From: Acidobacteriota bacterium
Lineage (GTDB): Bacteria; Acidobacteriota; Terriglobia; Terriglobales; Acidobacteriaceae
NCBI GenBank assembly: GCA_003225075.1
Contig: QIAP01000041.1
Location: 1 to 64,000, forward strand
DNA: 64,000 nucleotides
Direction: 5' to 3'
Shown here: positions 1-8,490 of the stretch, piece after piece
Position numbering within the stretch: position 1 is the stretch's first letter
Layout: each line of letters starts with the position of its first letter
Made by a program: the position numbers and the translations under genes
Notes under the pieces: generated by a model
Told to the model about the DNA's origin: nothing
Databases searched by the model: none
The model's input: the letters and a program-made list of their open reading frames with translations, nothing else

Positions 1-2485
1 AGTCCGCCGCCACCCTCGCCACCTTGGTCACGTTTCCGGACCCAATCCGCATCGAGTAGAACGAGCGGTACACGAAAGTCACCGACACCAAAAAGAAGAC
101 CAGGGCAAGAATATTGCTGACGTTTGCCCCTGCCTCGTTCGTCAATTTCACCGCCAACTCCACAGCCAGCAGCCCAAAAAGCGTAGTGAACTTGATGACC
201 GGATTCAAAGCCACAGAAGAAGTATCCTTGAACGGATCGCCCACCGTATCGCCGATGACCGTGGCATCGTGCAGCGGAGTCCCTTTCTGTTTCAATTCAA
301 CCTCGACAATTTTCTTCGCGTTATCCCAAGCCGCTCCCGCATTCGCCATAAAAATTGCCTGGTAAAGCCCAAAAGTCGCAATCGAGATCAGGTATCCAAT
401 GAAGAAAAACGGTTCCACAAAAGCAAACGCCAAAGTAGCGAAAAACACCGCAATAAAGATATTCAGCATCCCCTTCTGCGCGAACTGAGTACAGATTTCT
501 ACTACCTTTTTGCTGTCGGCTATTGAGGCTTTTTCTACGCCTTCCAGCTTGATGTTGGCTTTGATGAATTCTACGGCGCGGTAGGCGCCTGTCGTCACGG
601 CTTGGGTGGAGGCGCCGGTGAACCAATAGATCATGGCGCCGCCGGTGATGAGGCCTAGCACGAAGGGGGCGTGCAGCAGCGACAGTTTGTCTACGTTCGT
701 GGCGAGCCCGCGGGTCAGTGCCATGATGATGGAGAAGATCATGGTGGTAGCGCCTACTACTGCCGTCCCGATCAGCACTGGTTTGGCGGTGGCTTTGAAG
801 GTGTTGCCGGCGCCGTCGTTTTCTTCGAGCAGGTCTTTGGCGCGTTCGAAGTTTGCGTCCATTTTGAAGTCGCGCTTGAGTTCGGCGGTAATGTTGGGAA
901 CCTGCTCGATCAGCGACAATTCATAAACAGATTGCGCGTTGTCTGTAACCGGGCCGTAAGAGTCGACCGCAATGGTTACCGGGCCCATGCCCAGGAAGCC
1001 AAACGCGACCAGTCCGAAGGCGAACACTGGGGCTGCGATCATGAGTCCCCTCAGGCCCATCAGGCTGAAGTAGTACCCGACCGACATTAGCGCGACCATC
1101 GAGAGACCCAGCCAGTAGCCGGAAAAGTTGCCCGAGACGAAACCCGAAAGAATCCCGAGCGAAGCGCCGCCCTCTTGTGCGGAAGTCACAACTTCTCTCA
1201 CGTGCCGCGATTCGGTCGAGGTGAAGACCTTGACGAGTTCGGGAATGACTGCACCGGCGAGCGTCCCGCAGGAGATAATTGTGGCGAGCTTCCACCATTG
1301 AGTCGAGTCGCCGCCAAGAACAGGAATGATGAGCGACGAGATCACGTAAGTAAGCGCAATCGAAACAATGGACGTGATCCACACCAGCGAAGTCAGTGGC
1401 GCCTCGAAATTCATTTCAATGGCATTGCCATATCTAGCCTTAGCAATAGCGGCATTGATGAAATATGAGGCGGCGCTGGCAATCAGCATCACCACGCGCA
1501 TAACAAAGATCCACACCAGCAACTGCACCTGCACGGTGGGATCTTTCACGCCCAGCAGAATGAAAGTAATCAGCGCCACGCCGGTGACGCCGTAAGTTTC
1601 AAAGCCGTCAGCGCTGGGACCGACGGAATCGCCCGCGTTGTCACCGGTACAATCTGCAATCACGCCCGGGTTGCGGGCGTCGTCTTCTTTAATCTTGAAG
1701 ACAATCTTCATCAGGTCGGAACCAATGTCGGCGATCTTGGTAAAGATGCCTCCCGCGATACGCAGTGCTGCCGCGCCCAACGACTCGCCAATAGCGAAGC
1801 CGATGAAGCAGGGGCCAGCGTAGTCACTCGGAATAAAGAGCAAGATGATGAGCATCATCAGCAACTCAACGCTGATCAGCATCATGCCAATGCTCATGCC
1901 GGCTTTAAGCGGAATTTCGTAGATGGGGAATGGCTTGCCCGCGAGTCCGGCGAAGGCGGTGCGCGAATTAGCGAAGGTGTTCACGCGAATGCCGAACCAG
2001 GCGACGCCATAGCTGCCCGCAATTCCCACCACGCTGAACAGCAAGATGACGATCACTCGCACGGCTTCATACTTCAAGAGGACGCCGAAGTAGAGGACGA
2101 TGATGACCGCGATGAACGCCCACAGCAGCAGCAGGAATTTTCCCTGGGTGATGAGGTAAGTCTTACAAGTTTCGTAAATCAATTCCGAAATCTCGCGCAT
2201 GGCGCGGTGCACTGGCAGGTTTTTCAGGCGAGTGTAGATGGTGAGCCCGAAAAGCAGTCCGAAAACGCAGAACAGGATTCCGAAGAGCAGCAGGCGGTGG
2301 CCGTCTACTCCTAGAAACTGGACTTGCGACAGGTCAGGCAACTTCAGGTTAGCCTCCCCGCCGACTTCCGAGCTGGGCTGGGCGAAAGCGGCGGCCGCGC
2401 CGAGCGTTAGAAACGCCGCGGCGACCGCGAATGTCTTAGCGAACCGGCATCCTAAGGACGCAAGATTAGCCATCCAGATGCGCAT
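1..2485 (-). CDS. hppA: Membrane-bound pyrophosphatase, 3' end cut off by window edge
   Basis: Integral membrane enzyme that couples pyrophosphate hydrolysis to H+ or Na+ export. The frame starts at ATG 2485, six bases behind GGAGG (2492-2496), opens with a signal-like hydrophobic segment and then alternates hydrophobic helices with cytoplasmic loops; it reaches base 1 without a stop, so the C-terminus is missing. Visible family signatures are the PPi-binding loop GGIFTKIADIGSD, the acidic stretch GDNAGDSVG and the helix Glu in GFAIGES. The acidic signature departs from the usual DNVGDNVGD. The region that sets K+ dependence reads GNTFKATAK (about 784-816), with Lys where K+-dependent enzymes have Ala. 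These changes suggest the divergent mPPase branch described from Chlorobium and Bacteroidetes relatives rather than classical K+-dependent pumps; ion specificity cannot be settled by reading. It has a leader of its own and is probably monocistronic. Confidence 0.95.
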   Translation of the reverse strand, partial: MRIWMANLASLGCRFAKTFAVAAAFLTLGAAAAFAQPSSEVGGEANLKLPDLSQVQFLGVDGHRLLLFGILFCVFGLLFGLTIYTRLKNLPVHRAMREISELIYETCKTYLITQGKFLLLLWAFIAVIIVLYFGVLLKYEAVRVIVILLFSVVGIAGSYGVAWFGIRVNTFANSRTAFAGLAGKPFPIYEIPLKAGMSIGMMLISVELLMMLIILLFIPSDYAGPCFIGFAIGESLGAAALRIAGGIFTKIADIGSDLMKIVFKIKEDDARNPGVIADCTGDNAGDSVGPSADGFETYGVTGVALITFILLGVKDPTVQVQLLVWIFVMRVVMLIASAASYFINAAIAKARYGNAIEMNFEAPLTSLVWITSIVSIALTYVISSLIIPVLGGDSTQWWKLATIISCGTLAGAVIPELVKVFTSTESRHVREVVTSAQEGGASLGILSGFVSGNFSGYWLGLSMVALMSVGYYFSLMGLRGLMIAAPVFAFGLVAFGFLGMGPVTIAVDSYGPVTDNAQSVYELSLIEQVPNITAELKRDFKMDANFERAKDLLEENDGAGNTFKATAKPVLIGTAVVGATTMIFSIIMALTRGLATNVDKLSLLHAPFVLGLITGGAMIYWFTGASTQAVTTGAYRAVEFIKANIKLEGVEKASIADSKKVVEICTQFAQKGMLNIFIAVFFATLAFAFVEPFFFIGYLISIATFGLYQAIFMANAGAAWDNAKKIVEVELKQKGTPLHDATVIGDTVGDPFKDTSSVALNPVIKFTTLFGLLAVELAVKLTNEAGANVSNILALVFFLVSVTFVYRSFYSMRIGSGNVTKVARVAAD

Positions 2486-2791
2486 GGGTATCCTCCAGGG
2501 ATAAGAACTTGATCAGGAATGAGCACGTGTTTCATTGCGTGTTACGGCCCTGCCGTCCGGCAGACGTATGCCTCCGAACTCTTCTTTATAGCATCGGAGG
2601 GAGCGCATTGCCGGAGTTCCGAACACGCTTCCACTGCAAGACTAGAACAGGAGTGCTGAGCTTGGCCGCGTCGGACTAAATTGTGCCGCATCATCACGCC
2701 AGGGCATAGCCCAGCCTGAATGGCCGCGACACACAAAACGGGCATTTATAGCATGTTGGGGAGGGGAGGTCAAACGGAAGGGGAAGGTTGG
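2486..2791. other. Intergenic region upstream of hppA
   Basis: I see no convincing gene here. Short open frames exist on both strands but have no family signature and no ribosome binding site. The region should hold the hppA promoter (minus strand) and ends where the repeat cluster begins. Confidence 0.6.
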
Positions 2792-2870
2792 TATCAGCCG
2801 CAAAGTGCATAGATCCTTCGGGTCGCCGAACCTTCGCTTTGCTCAGGCGTGACTCGCTCAGGATGACAGG
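2792..2870 (+). repeat. Interspersed REP-like repeat, copy 1
   Basis: A unit of about 75 bases that begins near CATAGATCCTTCG and ends in CTCAGGATGACAGG, with an internal imperfect palindrome (CTTCGCTTTGCTCAGG / CTCGCTCAGG). Bases 2792-2820 are identical to 3438-3466, the start of copy 4. Such units can form hairpins and are dispersed in many acidobacterial genomes. Confidence 0.8.
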
Positions 2871-2956
2871 CTTGGGGGTTGCGTACAGTTCATTGGAACT
2901 GTGGCTTGGAAAGACAGGAATGAGGGTGGTACGAACGGCATCGTCATCGGACGCAG

Positions 2957-3022
2957 AATGCAAAGGTCCTTCGTGTCGCCGAGCCTTCGCTTGGCTCAGG
3001 CTCGGCTTGCTCAGGATGACAG
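2957..3022 (+). repeat. Interspersed REP-like repeat, copy 2
   Basis: Same orientation as copy 1. It shares GGTCCTTCGTGTCGCCGAGC, CTTCGCTTGGCTCAGG and the terminal CTCAGGATGACAG. It lies about 85 bases after copy 1; the spacer has no recognisable gene. Confidence 0.8.
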
Positions 3023-3071
3023 TTCAGAGGAATTCTGATTTCGGTTCGCCCGTCACAGACATTTCGAACTG

Positions 3072-3136
3072 CTGTCATCCTGAAGGCGTCCGTCGTACTG
3101 CGAAGCAGAACGATGAACAACCGAAGGATCTATGTA
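3072..3136 (-). repeat. Interspersed REP-like repeat, copy 3, inverted
   Basis: Reverse orientation: it opens with CTGTCATCCTGA and closes with CCGAAGGATCTATGTACTCC, the complement of the ends of the other copies; the middle is diverged. Its GAAGGAT and ATG serve as ribosome binding site and start codon of the GIY-YIG gene that follows. Confidence 0.78.
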
Positions 3137-3458
3137 CTCCTCGCCAAAGTTCTACTACGTTTACATCATGACGAACCGCTCGAAGACGCTATACACGGGA
3201 GTGACCAGCAAACTGGAAACACGGGTGTTTGAACACAAAAACGGCTGCAAGCATGGCTTTACCGCGCGCTACAAACTTGATCGCCTGGTATATTTCGAGC
3301 GTTTCGGAGCCGTGCATGCAGCCATCGCCAGAGAAAAGCAAATAAAAGGACTGCCGCGGATCAAAAAAATTGCGCTTATCGTATCGCAAAACCCAACTTG
3401 GAAAGACCTGAGTAAAGGATGGTACGAGCAGCATCGTTATCAGCCGCAAAGTGCATAG
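3132..3458 (+). CDS. GIY-YIG domain nuclease-like protein, embedded in repeats
   Basis: A 108-residue single-domain GIY-YIG protein of the small UvrC-N/YhbQ-like class. Visible are YYVYIMTN and LYTGVT (the GIY and YIG strands), the following Arg and EHKNG, FTARYKLDRLVYFE, AIAREKQIKG and a C-terminal NPTWKDL motif, all in the usual order; the length matches the family. These proteins are predicted metal-dependent endonucleases, mostly of unknown substrate. The start ATG and its GAAGGAT site sit inside inverted repeat copy 3, and the last residues plus the TAG stop are read from direct copy 4, so the gene is bounded exactly by two repeats in inverted arrangement. That makes it likely to be mobile or repeat-associated, although no transposase is present. 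Confidence 0.88.
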   Translation: MYSSPKFYYVYIMTNRSKTLYTGVTSKLETRVFEHKNGCKHGFTARYKLDRLVYFERFGAVHAAIAREKQIKGLPRIKKIALIVSQNPTWKDLSKGWYEQHRYQPQSA

Positions 3459-3514
3459 ATCCTTCGTGTCGCCGAGCCTTCGCTTTGCTCAGGTTCGGCT
3501 CGCTCAGGATGACA
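3438..3514 (+). repeat. Interspersed REP-like repeat, copy 4
   Basis: It starts with 29 bases identical to copy 1 (2792-2820), continues with CTTCGCTTTGCTCAGG and ends in CTCAGGATGACAA. It supplies the last codons and the stop of the GIY-YIG gene. With inverted copy 3 it forms a repeat pair around that gene. Confidence 0.8.
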
Positions 3515-3622
3515 ACCCAGGGGAGGAAGCAGAGCAGGATGATCCGTCTGGAAACTCCCGCCCTGTCTCTCCAAGACCCGGCCGTCGCGAAGAATTAATA
3601 GATTCTGAAATCCCCTTACTGT

Positions 3623-4468
3623 CTAAGCCCCATCTCCCGACTGCTTTTCCCTCAGCAAATCTTCTACGTCGCCGATCTTGTCGCCCAACGAATTCAGCTT
3701 GCGCGCCAAGCCCTGAATTTCGGACTCAGAACGACGGTTGACTTGGTAATCGAGTTCGCCGCGCAGACGATCTTTTGTGTCCTGGCGATTCTGGCTCATC
3801 ATGATGACCGGCGCCTGGATCGCGGCCAGCATGGAGAGGAAGAGGTTCAGCAGAATGAATGGATAAGGGTCCCAAGCCGAGCGATGCAAAGTTGAATTGA
3901 TGCCGGTGTAAATGAGGATTGCGACCGCGAAGGCGATGATGAACGTCCACGATCCTCCAAAGCGGGCTACCGAGTCGGCGATGCGCTCGCCGAATGTGGC
4001 TTCCTCTTCGATCACCTCGTTAGGATTGCGACTGGCACGCAGCCGGACGAGCTGCTGCGAGGCATGGAACTGACGCGCCAGCACGCTGAGCATATCCATA
4101 CCCGCATGCGGTTTGCGTTGCAGTAGAACCAATATGTCCTGACGATCGACTTCGATGCAGACGGTTTCCTCGATCGCCGTGGCGTTGGTTTGATGGGGAG
4201 TCTGCTCGAGCATGGAGGCGAAGCCAAAGAACTCGCCATGGGTGGGCTCGTCGATGAGGACCTCCTGGTGGTCCTGGTCCACGGTGGTGACACGGACGCG
4301 GCCGGAGAGCATGACGTAGGCCAAGCCGCCCGGGTCGCCAATCTTGTAGATACGTTGGCGCGGAGCAAAATTCCGCAGCTCGACCTGACCCGCCAAAACC
4401 GCGGTCTCATCTTCATCGAGCAGAGCAAAGAGGGGGACATGTTTTAACACTTCCGGTTTGCACGCCAT
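3623..4468 (-). CDS. Cyclic-nucleotide-binding and DUF1003 membrane protein
   Basis: About 281 residues. Residues 10-130 form a cNMP-binding (CRP-like) beta-barrel, with GEFFGFASML in the position of the phosphate-binding cassette. After a linker comes a DUF1003 unit with two membrane helices (FIIAFAVAILIYTGIN and FILLNLFLSMLAAIQAPVIMM) followed by SQNRQDTKDR, and the tail is a probable coiled coil. There is no HTH, so it is not a CRP transcription factor; a membrane sensor or channel-like role gated by a nucleotide is an inference. I chose ATG 4468 over GTG 4471 because the GAGG site lies six bases from the ATG. It stands alone between the repeat cluster and an outer-membrane protein gene. 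Confidence 0.9.
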   Translation of the reverse strand: MACKPEVLKHVPLFALLDEDETAVLAGQVELRNFAPRQRIYKIGDPGGLAYVMLSGRVRVTTVDQDHQEVLIDEPTHGEFFGFASMLEQTPHQTNATAIEETVCIEVDRQDILVLLQRKPHAGMDMLSVLARQFHASQQLVRLRASRNPNEVIEEEATFGERIADSVARFGGSWTFIIAFAVAILIYTGINSTLHRSAWDPYPFILLNLFLSMLAAIQAPVIMMSQNRQDTKDRLRGELDYQVNRRSESEIQGLARKLNSLGDKIGDVEDLLREKQSGDGA

Positions 4469-4549
4469 CACTCACCTCGTCCTGTGAAAGTGGATGGGCC
4501 AGATCCATCCATGCTGGACATTTTAAAGTGAGGCGTGCCCGGAATTGCG

Positions 4550-5161
4550 TTAGAAGCGAAAGACTACGCCGGCAGAGTAACGGAAGCTGTTCTGGTGTCC
4601 GCCGATGCCGTTGAAGAACCCGGTGGATAATGCATCAAACGAGCTCAACTGGGTGTGCAGGTAATCGATCTGGACGGCACGAATTGCGAATCTGGGAGTC
4701 ACACCGATATCGACACCGCCGCCGAAATCCATAGCAAAGCCAGTCGCGCTCTTAAGGGGCGTAGATAGGTCACCGATTAGGGGCAGACCAACAACGCCAC
4801 TGAGGCTGGAACGGGCTGCGCCGAACAAGGCATGTGCGAACACAGCATTTTTGCCGAAGCGGGCGGTGGCGGTCGGTCCAACCAGGAAGTCATAGAACTG
4901 CTGGTTGGCGGAGGCCGTTATCCCCGGAAGGGGCGAGAAGGAAATCGCCGAACGGTAGTTACCGTCAAGCTGGGCGGTGATCCCGAAATAGCGGCTGAGG
5001 TTGACCGTGCCCTGGCCGGTCCAACCGTTGAAACCGTTGTTGTTGTTGCGGAGATAAGAGTAGCCGCCAAAGATCTCCGCCTTGGGAGCGGCAGTCTCCT
5101 GGGCCAGTAGTATTGATGGCGCGAGCAAAATAGCAGACAGTAAAATGACACACGTGCGCAT
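4550..5161 (-). CDS. Predicted outer-membrane beta-barrel protein
   Basis: 203 residues with a clear cleavable signal peptide (MRTCVILLSAILLAPSILLA-QE). The mature part alternates hydrophobic and polar residues in Gly- and aromatic-rich strands (AEIFGGYSYLRNN near the start) and ends in FRYSAGVVFRF, an aromatic C-terminus typical of barrels inserted by BamA. It resembles the small OmpA-like eight-stranded barrels common in Acidobacteriota. No enzymatic motif is visible and the function is unknown. A GGAG-like element precedes the ATG. Confidence 0.82.
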   Translation of the reverse strand: MRTCVILLSAILLAPSILLAQETAAPKAEIFGGYSYLRNNNNGFNGWTGQGTVNLSRYFGITAQLDGNYRSAISFSPLPGITASANQQFYDFLVGPTATARFGKNAVFAHALFGAARSSLSGVVGLPLIGDLSTPLKSATGFAMDFGGGVDIGVTPRFAIRAVQIDYLHTQLSSFDALSTGFFNGIGGHQNSFRYSAGVVFRF

Positions 5162-5340
5162 TTCTCCAGGCTCCTTAGATAGAGGGATTTTAGTAGAATG
5201 CTTTTCTTACTGGGATGCAGGCTGAGGGCGGAAAGAGAGCCAGCATAGGATTTTATGAGTAAAGAAAATGAGGACGCGGACTACGGTATTTAGGGAAGGC
5301 CAGGCTGCATCAGATAGTCACCGGGAAGGGACGGCTCAGG

Positions 5341-5619
5341 ATGGACATGCCAATCCAATGCAAGCATTTGAATGAAATTCGGGTCACCACCCCAAAGGCG
5401 CACGTTTGTGAAGACTGCGTGAAGCTCGGTGACACGTGGGTGCACCTGCGATTATGCCTCAGTTGCGGCCACATCGGATGTTGCGACTCATCGAAGAACC
5501 GGCACGCCACCAAGCATTATCGCAAGATCGGTCATCCGCTCATACGGTCCATTGAGCCGGGTGAACACTGGGTCTGGTGCTACGTGGATGAGGTCGAGGC
5601 AGGGGAATTGCCCGACTAA
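5341..5619 (+). CDS. UBP-type zinc finger protein
   Basis: 92 residues made of one ZnF-UBP domain: C-x2-H near residue 7, VCEDCVKLG, W-HLRLCLSCGHIGCCDSS, N-HATKHY, HPL-RSIEPGEHWVWCY. All the Cys and His ligands of the family seem present. In eukaryotes this fold binds the free C-terminus of ubiquitin; bacterial stand-alone versions are widespread and their ligand is not known. An in-frame ATG at 5347 is an alternative start. It is monocistronic and divergent from the barrel gene. Confidence 0.9.
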   Translation: MDMPIQCKHLNEIRVTTPKAHVCEDCVKLGDTWVHLRLCLSCGHIGCCDSSKNRHATKHYRKIGHPLIRSIEPGEHWVWCYVDEVEAGELPD

Positions 5620-5775
5620 GGCACGTGGGTTTCACGAGTGTCGAGTACGGACGGGATTTGCTCGCCCCTTGCGATGGGCCGCCGTGACCTACCTCGCAAC
5701 CCAGGCTGACTTCGCAGTCCTGCGATGTGCAGCAAACCGGCGGACGTTCGCGGAGAGGCGCTCGGACTATTTAGG

Positions 5776-8319
5776 CTACAGCACCCCAGCCGTGGCGTTC
5801 ATCAGCCCGTCGATGTCGGCGCCCAGGTCTCGCCCATCCGTCCCCGCATTTTTGTAGGGGCTGCTAGACAAGAGGTGGTAGTCGCCGAGGTTGCCCTGGT
5901 TGTAGTCCACAAAACCGACAGTGCCCCAGTCGCTGGCAAAGAACTGGAGACAGCTGCTCAGCGTGCCACAGTTGCCCGTGCTGGGATAAGGCGAAGCAGG
6001 TGCGGGTGACTTGGAAGCGATGATTGCGTTATTGGTAAAGCTCCAAGTCGTTCCCATACACCCCTCGAGGGTTCCAATGGCTCCGGCGACGCCGTGCAGA
6101 GCACATCCGGGATTGCCAATCGCGTTCACCAGGGAATGGAATCCATAGTTGCCGGCGCCGAACAAATTGTTGTTAAAACTGAAATTACTGATCACCTGTG
6201 GCGGTCCATTGAGTATGGCATTTCCGATGCCCGAGCCTACCGGGAAGCCAGTATTGTGTTCGATGGAAATATCGTGAGGCCAATTTTGCTGTTGGTCGGT
6301 GTCGAGGTTAATCAATGCACCGTCGGAGCAGCAGGAACCGGGACTGTACACCGATTGATTGACATCATCCAGCAGGTTGTCGTGAATACTGATGTTGTAG
6401 GCTGAAGCTGAAAGATAACTGCAATGACCGGTACCTCCGCCTGACTCACCGGGACAGGTGGTCGCTTTGGTGACCCCGATTCCCAGAGCGTTTACGGTGT
6501 GGCGGACAATGTTGTAGCGGAAGACGATGTCGTGCACTGTGCAACCCGGACAGGTTCCATACTGGTTCTTGGGATAGAAGAGGATGGCAGTGCCTTTCTG
6601 CCCCATCTTCCAGTTGTTTTCGAAGATGTTTCCCTCAACGAATTCGCGAACTCCGGTCTTACTCTCAAACAGATTCTTGACCAAAAAGAGAGTTCCGAAG
6701 TAGGCACCGTTGGATTGCCACCAGATCAGCGGCTTGAACAAGTGATTGCGACGTATTTCAACGTCACTAACATTGGTTTGAGAAGCACCGCCGCCCCAAA
6801 GAATATTCTCGCCGGCGGCCTCGATAAAATTGTTGACGATTTTGACCGGCCCCGGCCCCGTGAGGGATGAAACAGCCGCTGAATCAGCGCCCCAGCCGGA
6901 AGTCTTGGAATGAATGTCGCTGATAGTGGAGTCGATGATCCCTATATAACTACTATTGTCGAAAGCTATGCCACGGACATCCTCGTTGGTGGCCGTGCCG
7001 TGGACCCAACATCGGTCGAAGATGATGTGGTCGGCGTACTTGAGCATGACCAGGTCATAGTAACCCCAGGCGCCCTTCATGCCGGTGTCAGCGATTTCCA
7101 AGCCAATCAAGCGATAGTAGTTGGCGCCGGCGGTGTTGTTGATGATGTTGATTTGGTTCTTGGTGCCCGTGATAGTGGCCGTCACCTTGGCAGTGGAGAT
7201 GCAGTTAAACGCGGGCCTGCCGGGCAACGACGATACCCCTGCGTAGCAGGGAGTCACGCGCGTGCCTTCGTCGGGAAGACCAGAACCGATGGCAGCGCTG
7301 CGAATCGTAATGTAATGACTCGCATCACAGTTTTTTGCGGGCAGGGTGAAGCCGGAATAAGTTTGGCCCCCTTGGAGAACCAAGATATCGCCGCAGTGCG
7401 CATTATTAATGGCTATTTGTAAACTGCTACCAGGGCCGACTTGTACGACTGCTCCGCTGGAGGGAGTTGCGCTCACGGCGGTGTGGAAACAACCGGTGGG
7501 CACGGCGGCCGGACCGTCAGAGGAACCAAAGTTAGGAACGTCGCCCGGATCACAGTAGCGATTATCCGCTCCGTCAGATGGGGGCGGTGGTGGTGGCGGA
7601 GGCGGCGGTGATGGCGGAGTAATGACCAGGCTGGCGCTAGCCTGTGCCTTGGGGTCAACCAGACTAGTCGCAGTCACAGTCACTGGCTTCGAGCGAGTTA
7701 CCGATGGCGACCGAAATAGTCCAGAATTAGAGATTGTTCCAGCAGTAGTCGACCAGGACACAGCGGTATAACTGGTATCGCGAACCGTGGCGGTAAACTG
7801 CTGAGTGCTTCCGGAAACGAGCCTCATGGCAGCCGGCGATATTGCGACGCTTACGTGCGACCCGCCGTTGGGAGGTTCAACGTTCAAGTTGAGTGTGGTC
7901 TCACCGTGATCATCGTCCGCGTCCGTCACCAGTACGGTGAAACCAAATTTTCCGGTTGAGTGCGGCATCCCGGAAAGACTGCCGGTACTGGAGTCCAGGG
8001 TAAATCCACGGGGAAGTTTTCCCCCAGTAACAGAGAGTTTGTACGGCGCCGATCCCCCGCGAATCGTAAGAATCGAGTTGTAGGGAGTTCCAACCGTGGC
8101 CGGGGGCAGGTTCGTCGAAAGTGTGATCGGCCCGTTAGACTCCTGGCCGGACTTCGAAATCAAGTTCGGACCGAAAGGTCCTCCGGATAGGCTGCAAGCG
8201 GCGGACAGAAACGTCAGCAGCAAAACGAGGGCAACCCACGTGACGTTCAAACGTGGAGATCTGGAGATAACGGGTCGCGCTTTGCCACACTCACAAGGGC
8301 CGATGGAGGCTGGGGACAT
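5776..8319 (-). CDS. Secreted lipoprotein: Ig-like domains plus right-handed beta-helix
   Basis: 847 residues. A hydrophobic segment near residues 27-42 ends in the lipobox-like LSAAC, so the protein is probably a lipid-anchored surface protein; an N-terminal extension of about 26 residues before it may be a start artefact. Residues 65-150 look like a putative-Ig (He_PIG) module (LPPATVGTPYNSIL..GLPRGFTLDSSTGSLSG), 155-232 like a Big-type module, followed by a run of prolines and then about 590 residues of parallel beta-helix repeats (many NN, I-I-N-N and DHIIFDRCWVHG turns). Such helices occur in polysaccharide lyases and surface binding proteins; no catalytic set can be named. It lies next to glycosyltransferase genes on the same strand, which suggests polysaccharide binding or degradation. 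Confidence 0.82.
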   Translation of the reverse strand: MSPASIGPCECGKARPVISRSPRLNVTWVALVLLLTFLSAACSLSGGPFGPNLISKSGQESNGPITLSTNLPPATVGTPYNSILTIRGGSAPYKLSVTGGKLPRGFTLDSSTGSLSGMPHSTGKFGFTVLVTDADDDHGETTLNLNVEPPNGGSHVSVAISPAAMRLVSGSTQQFTATVRDTSYTAVSWSTTAGTISNSGLFRSPSVTRSKPVTVTATSLVDPKAQASASLVITPPSPPPPPPPPPPSDGADNRYCDPGDVPNFGSSDGPAAVPTGCFHTAVSATPSSGAVVQVGPGSSLQIAINNAHCGDILVLQGGQTYSGFTLPAKNCDASHYITIRSAAIGSGLPDEGTRVTPCYAGVSSLPGRPAFNCISTAKVTATITGTKNQINIINNTAGANYYRLIGLEIADTGMKGAWGYYDLVMLKYADHIIFDRCWVHGTATNEDVRGIAFDNSSYIGIIDSTISDIHSKTSGWGADSAAVSSLTGPGPVKIVNNFIEAAGENILWGGGASQTNVSDVEIRRNHLFKPLIWWQSNGAYFGTLFLVKNLFESKTGVREFVEGNIFENNWKMGQKGTAILFYPKNQYGTCPGCTVHDIVFRYNIVRHTVNALGIGVTKATTCPGESGGGTGHCSYLSASAYNISIHDNLLDDVNQSVYSPGSCCSDGALINLDTDQQQNWPHDISIEHNTGFPVGSGIGNAILNGPPQVISNFSFNNNLFGAGNYGFHSLVNAIGNPGCALHGVAGAIGTLEGCMGTTWSFTNNAIIASKSPAPASPYPSTGNCGTLSSCLQFFASDWGTVGFVDYNQGNLGDYHLLSSSPYKNAGTDGRDLGADIDGLMNATAGVL

Positions 8320-8490
8320 CGGGTATTCCTTATTCGGAAAATTGGGGACGTCGAAGGTTCAGTCCTTGAGTGGCACTTTAGTGGCGTTATCAGCGAGGGC
8401 ATAGATCACGGAGGTCGTGGCCCTTCAGGTCACACAGAAGTACATGCACCTCACAGTGGGTTCGAAACAATGCGGGAGGAGCGAGTAATG

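Noticed and set aside
921-1382. 153-codon minus-strand open frame inside the pyrophosphatase gene
   Set aside because: It is in another frame of the same strand, rich in His, Arg and Cys, and has no family features, while the pyrophosphatase frame is continuous.
2542-2963. Short minus-strand open frames before the repeat cluster
   Set aside because: They have no ribosome site or family match and overlap repeat copy 1.
2788-3171. 127-codon plus-strand open frame spanning the repeats
   Set aside because: The translation is repeat sequence; it is common for these repeats to be open in one frame.
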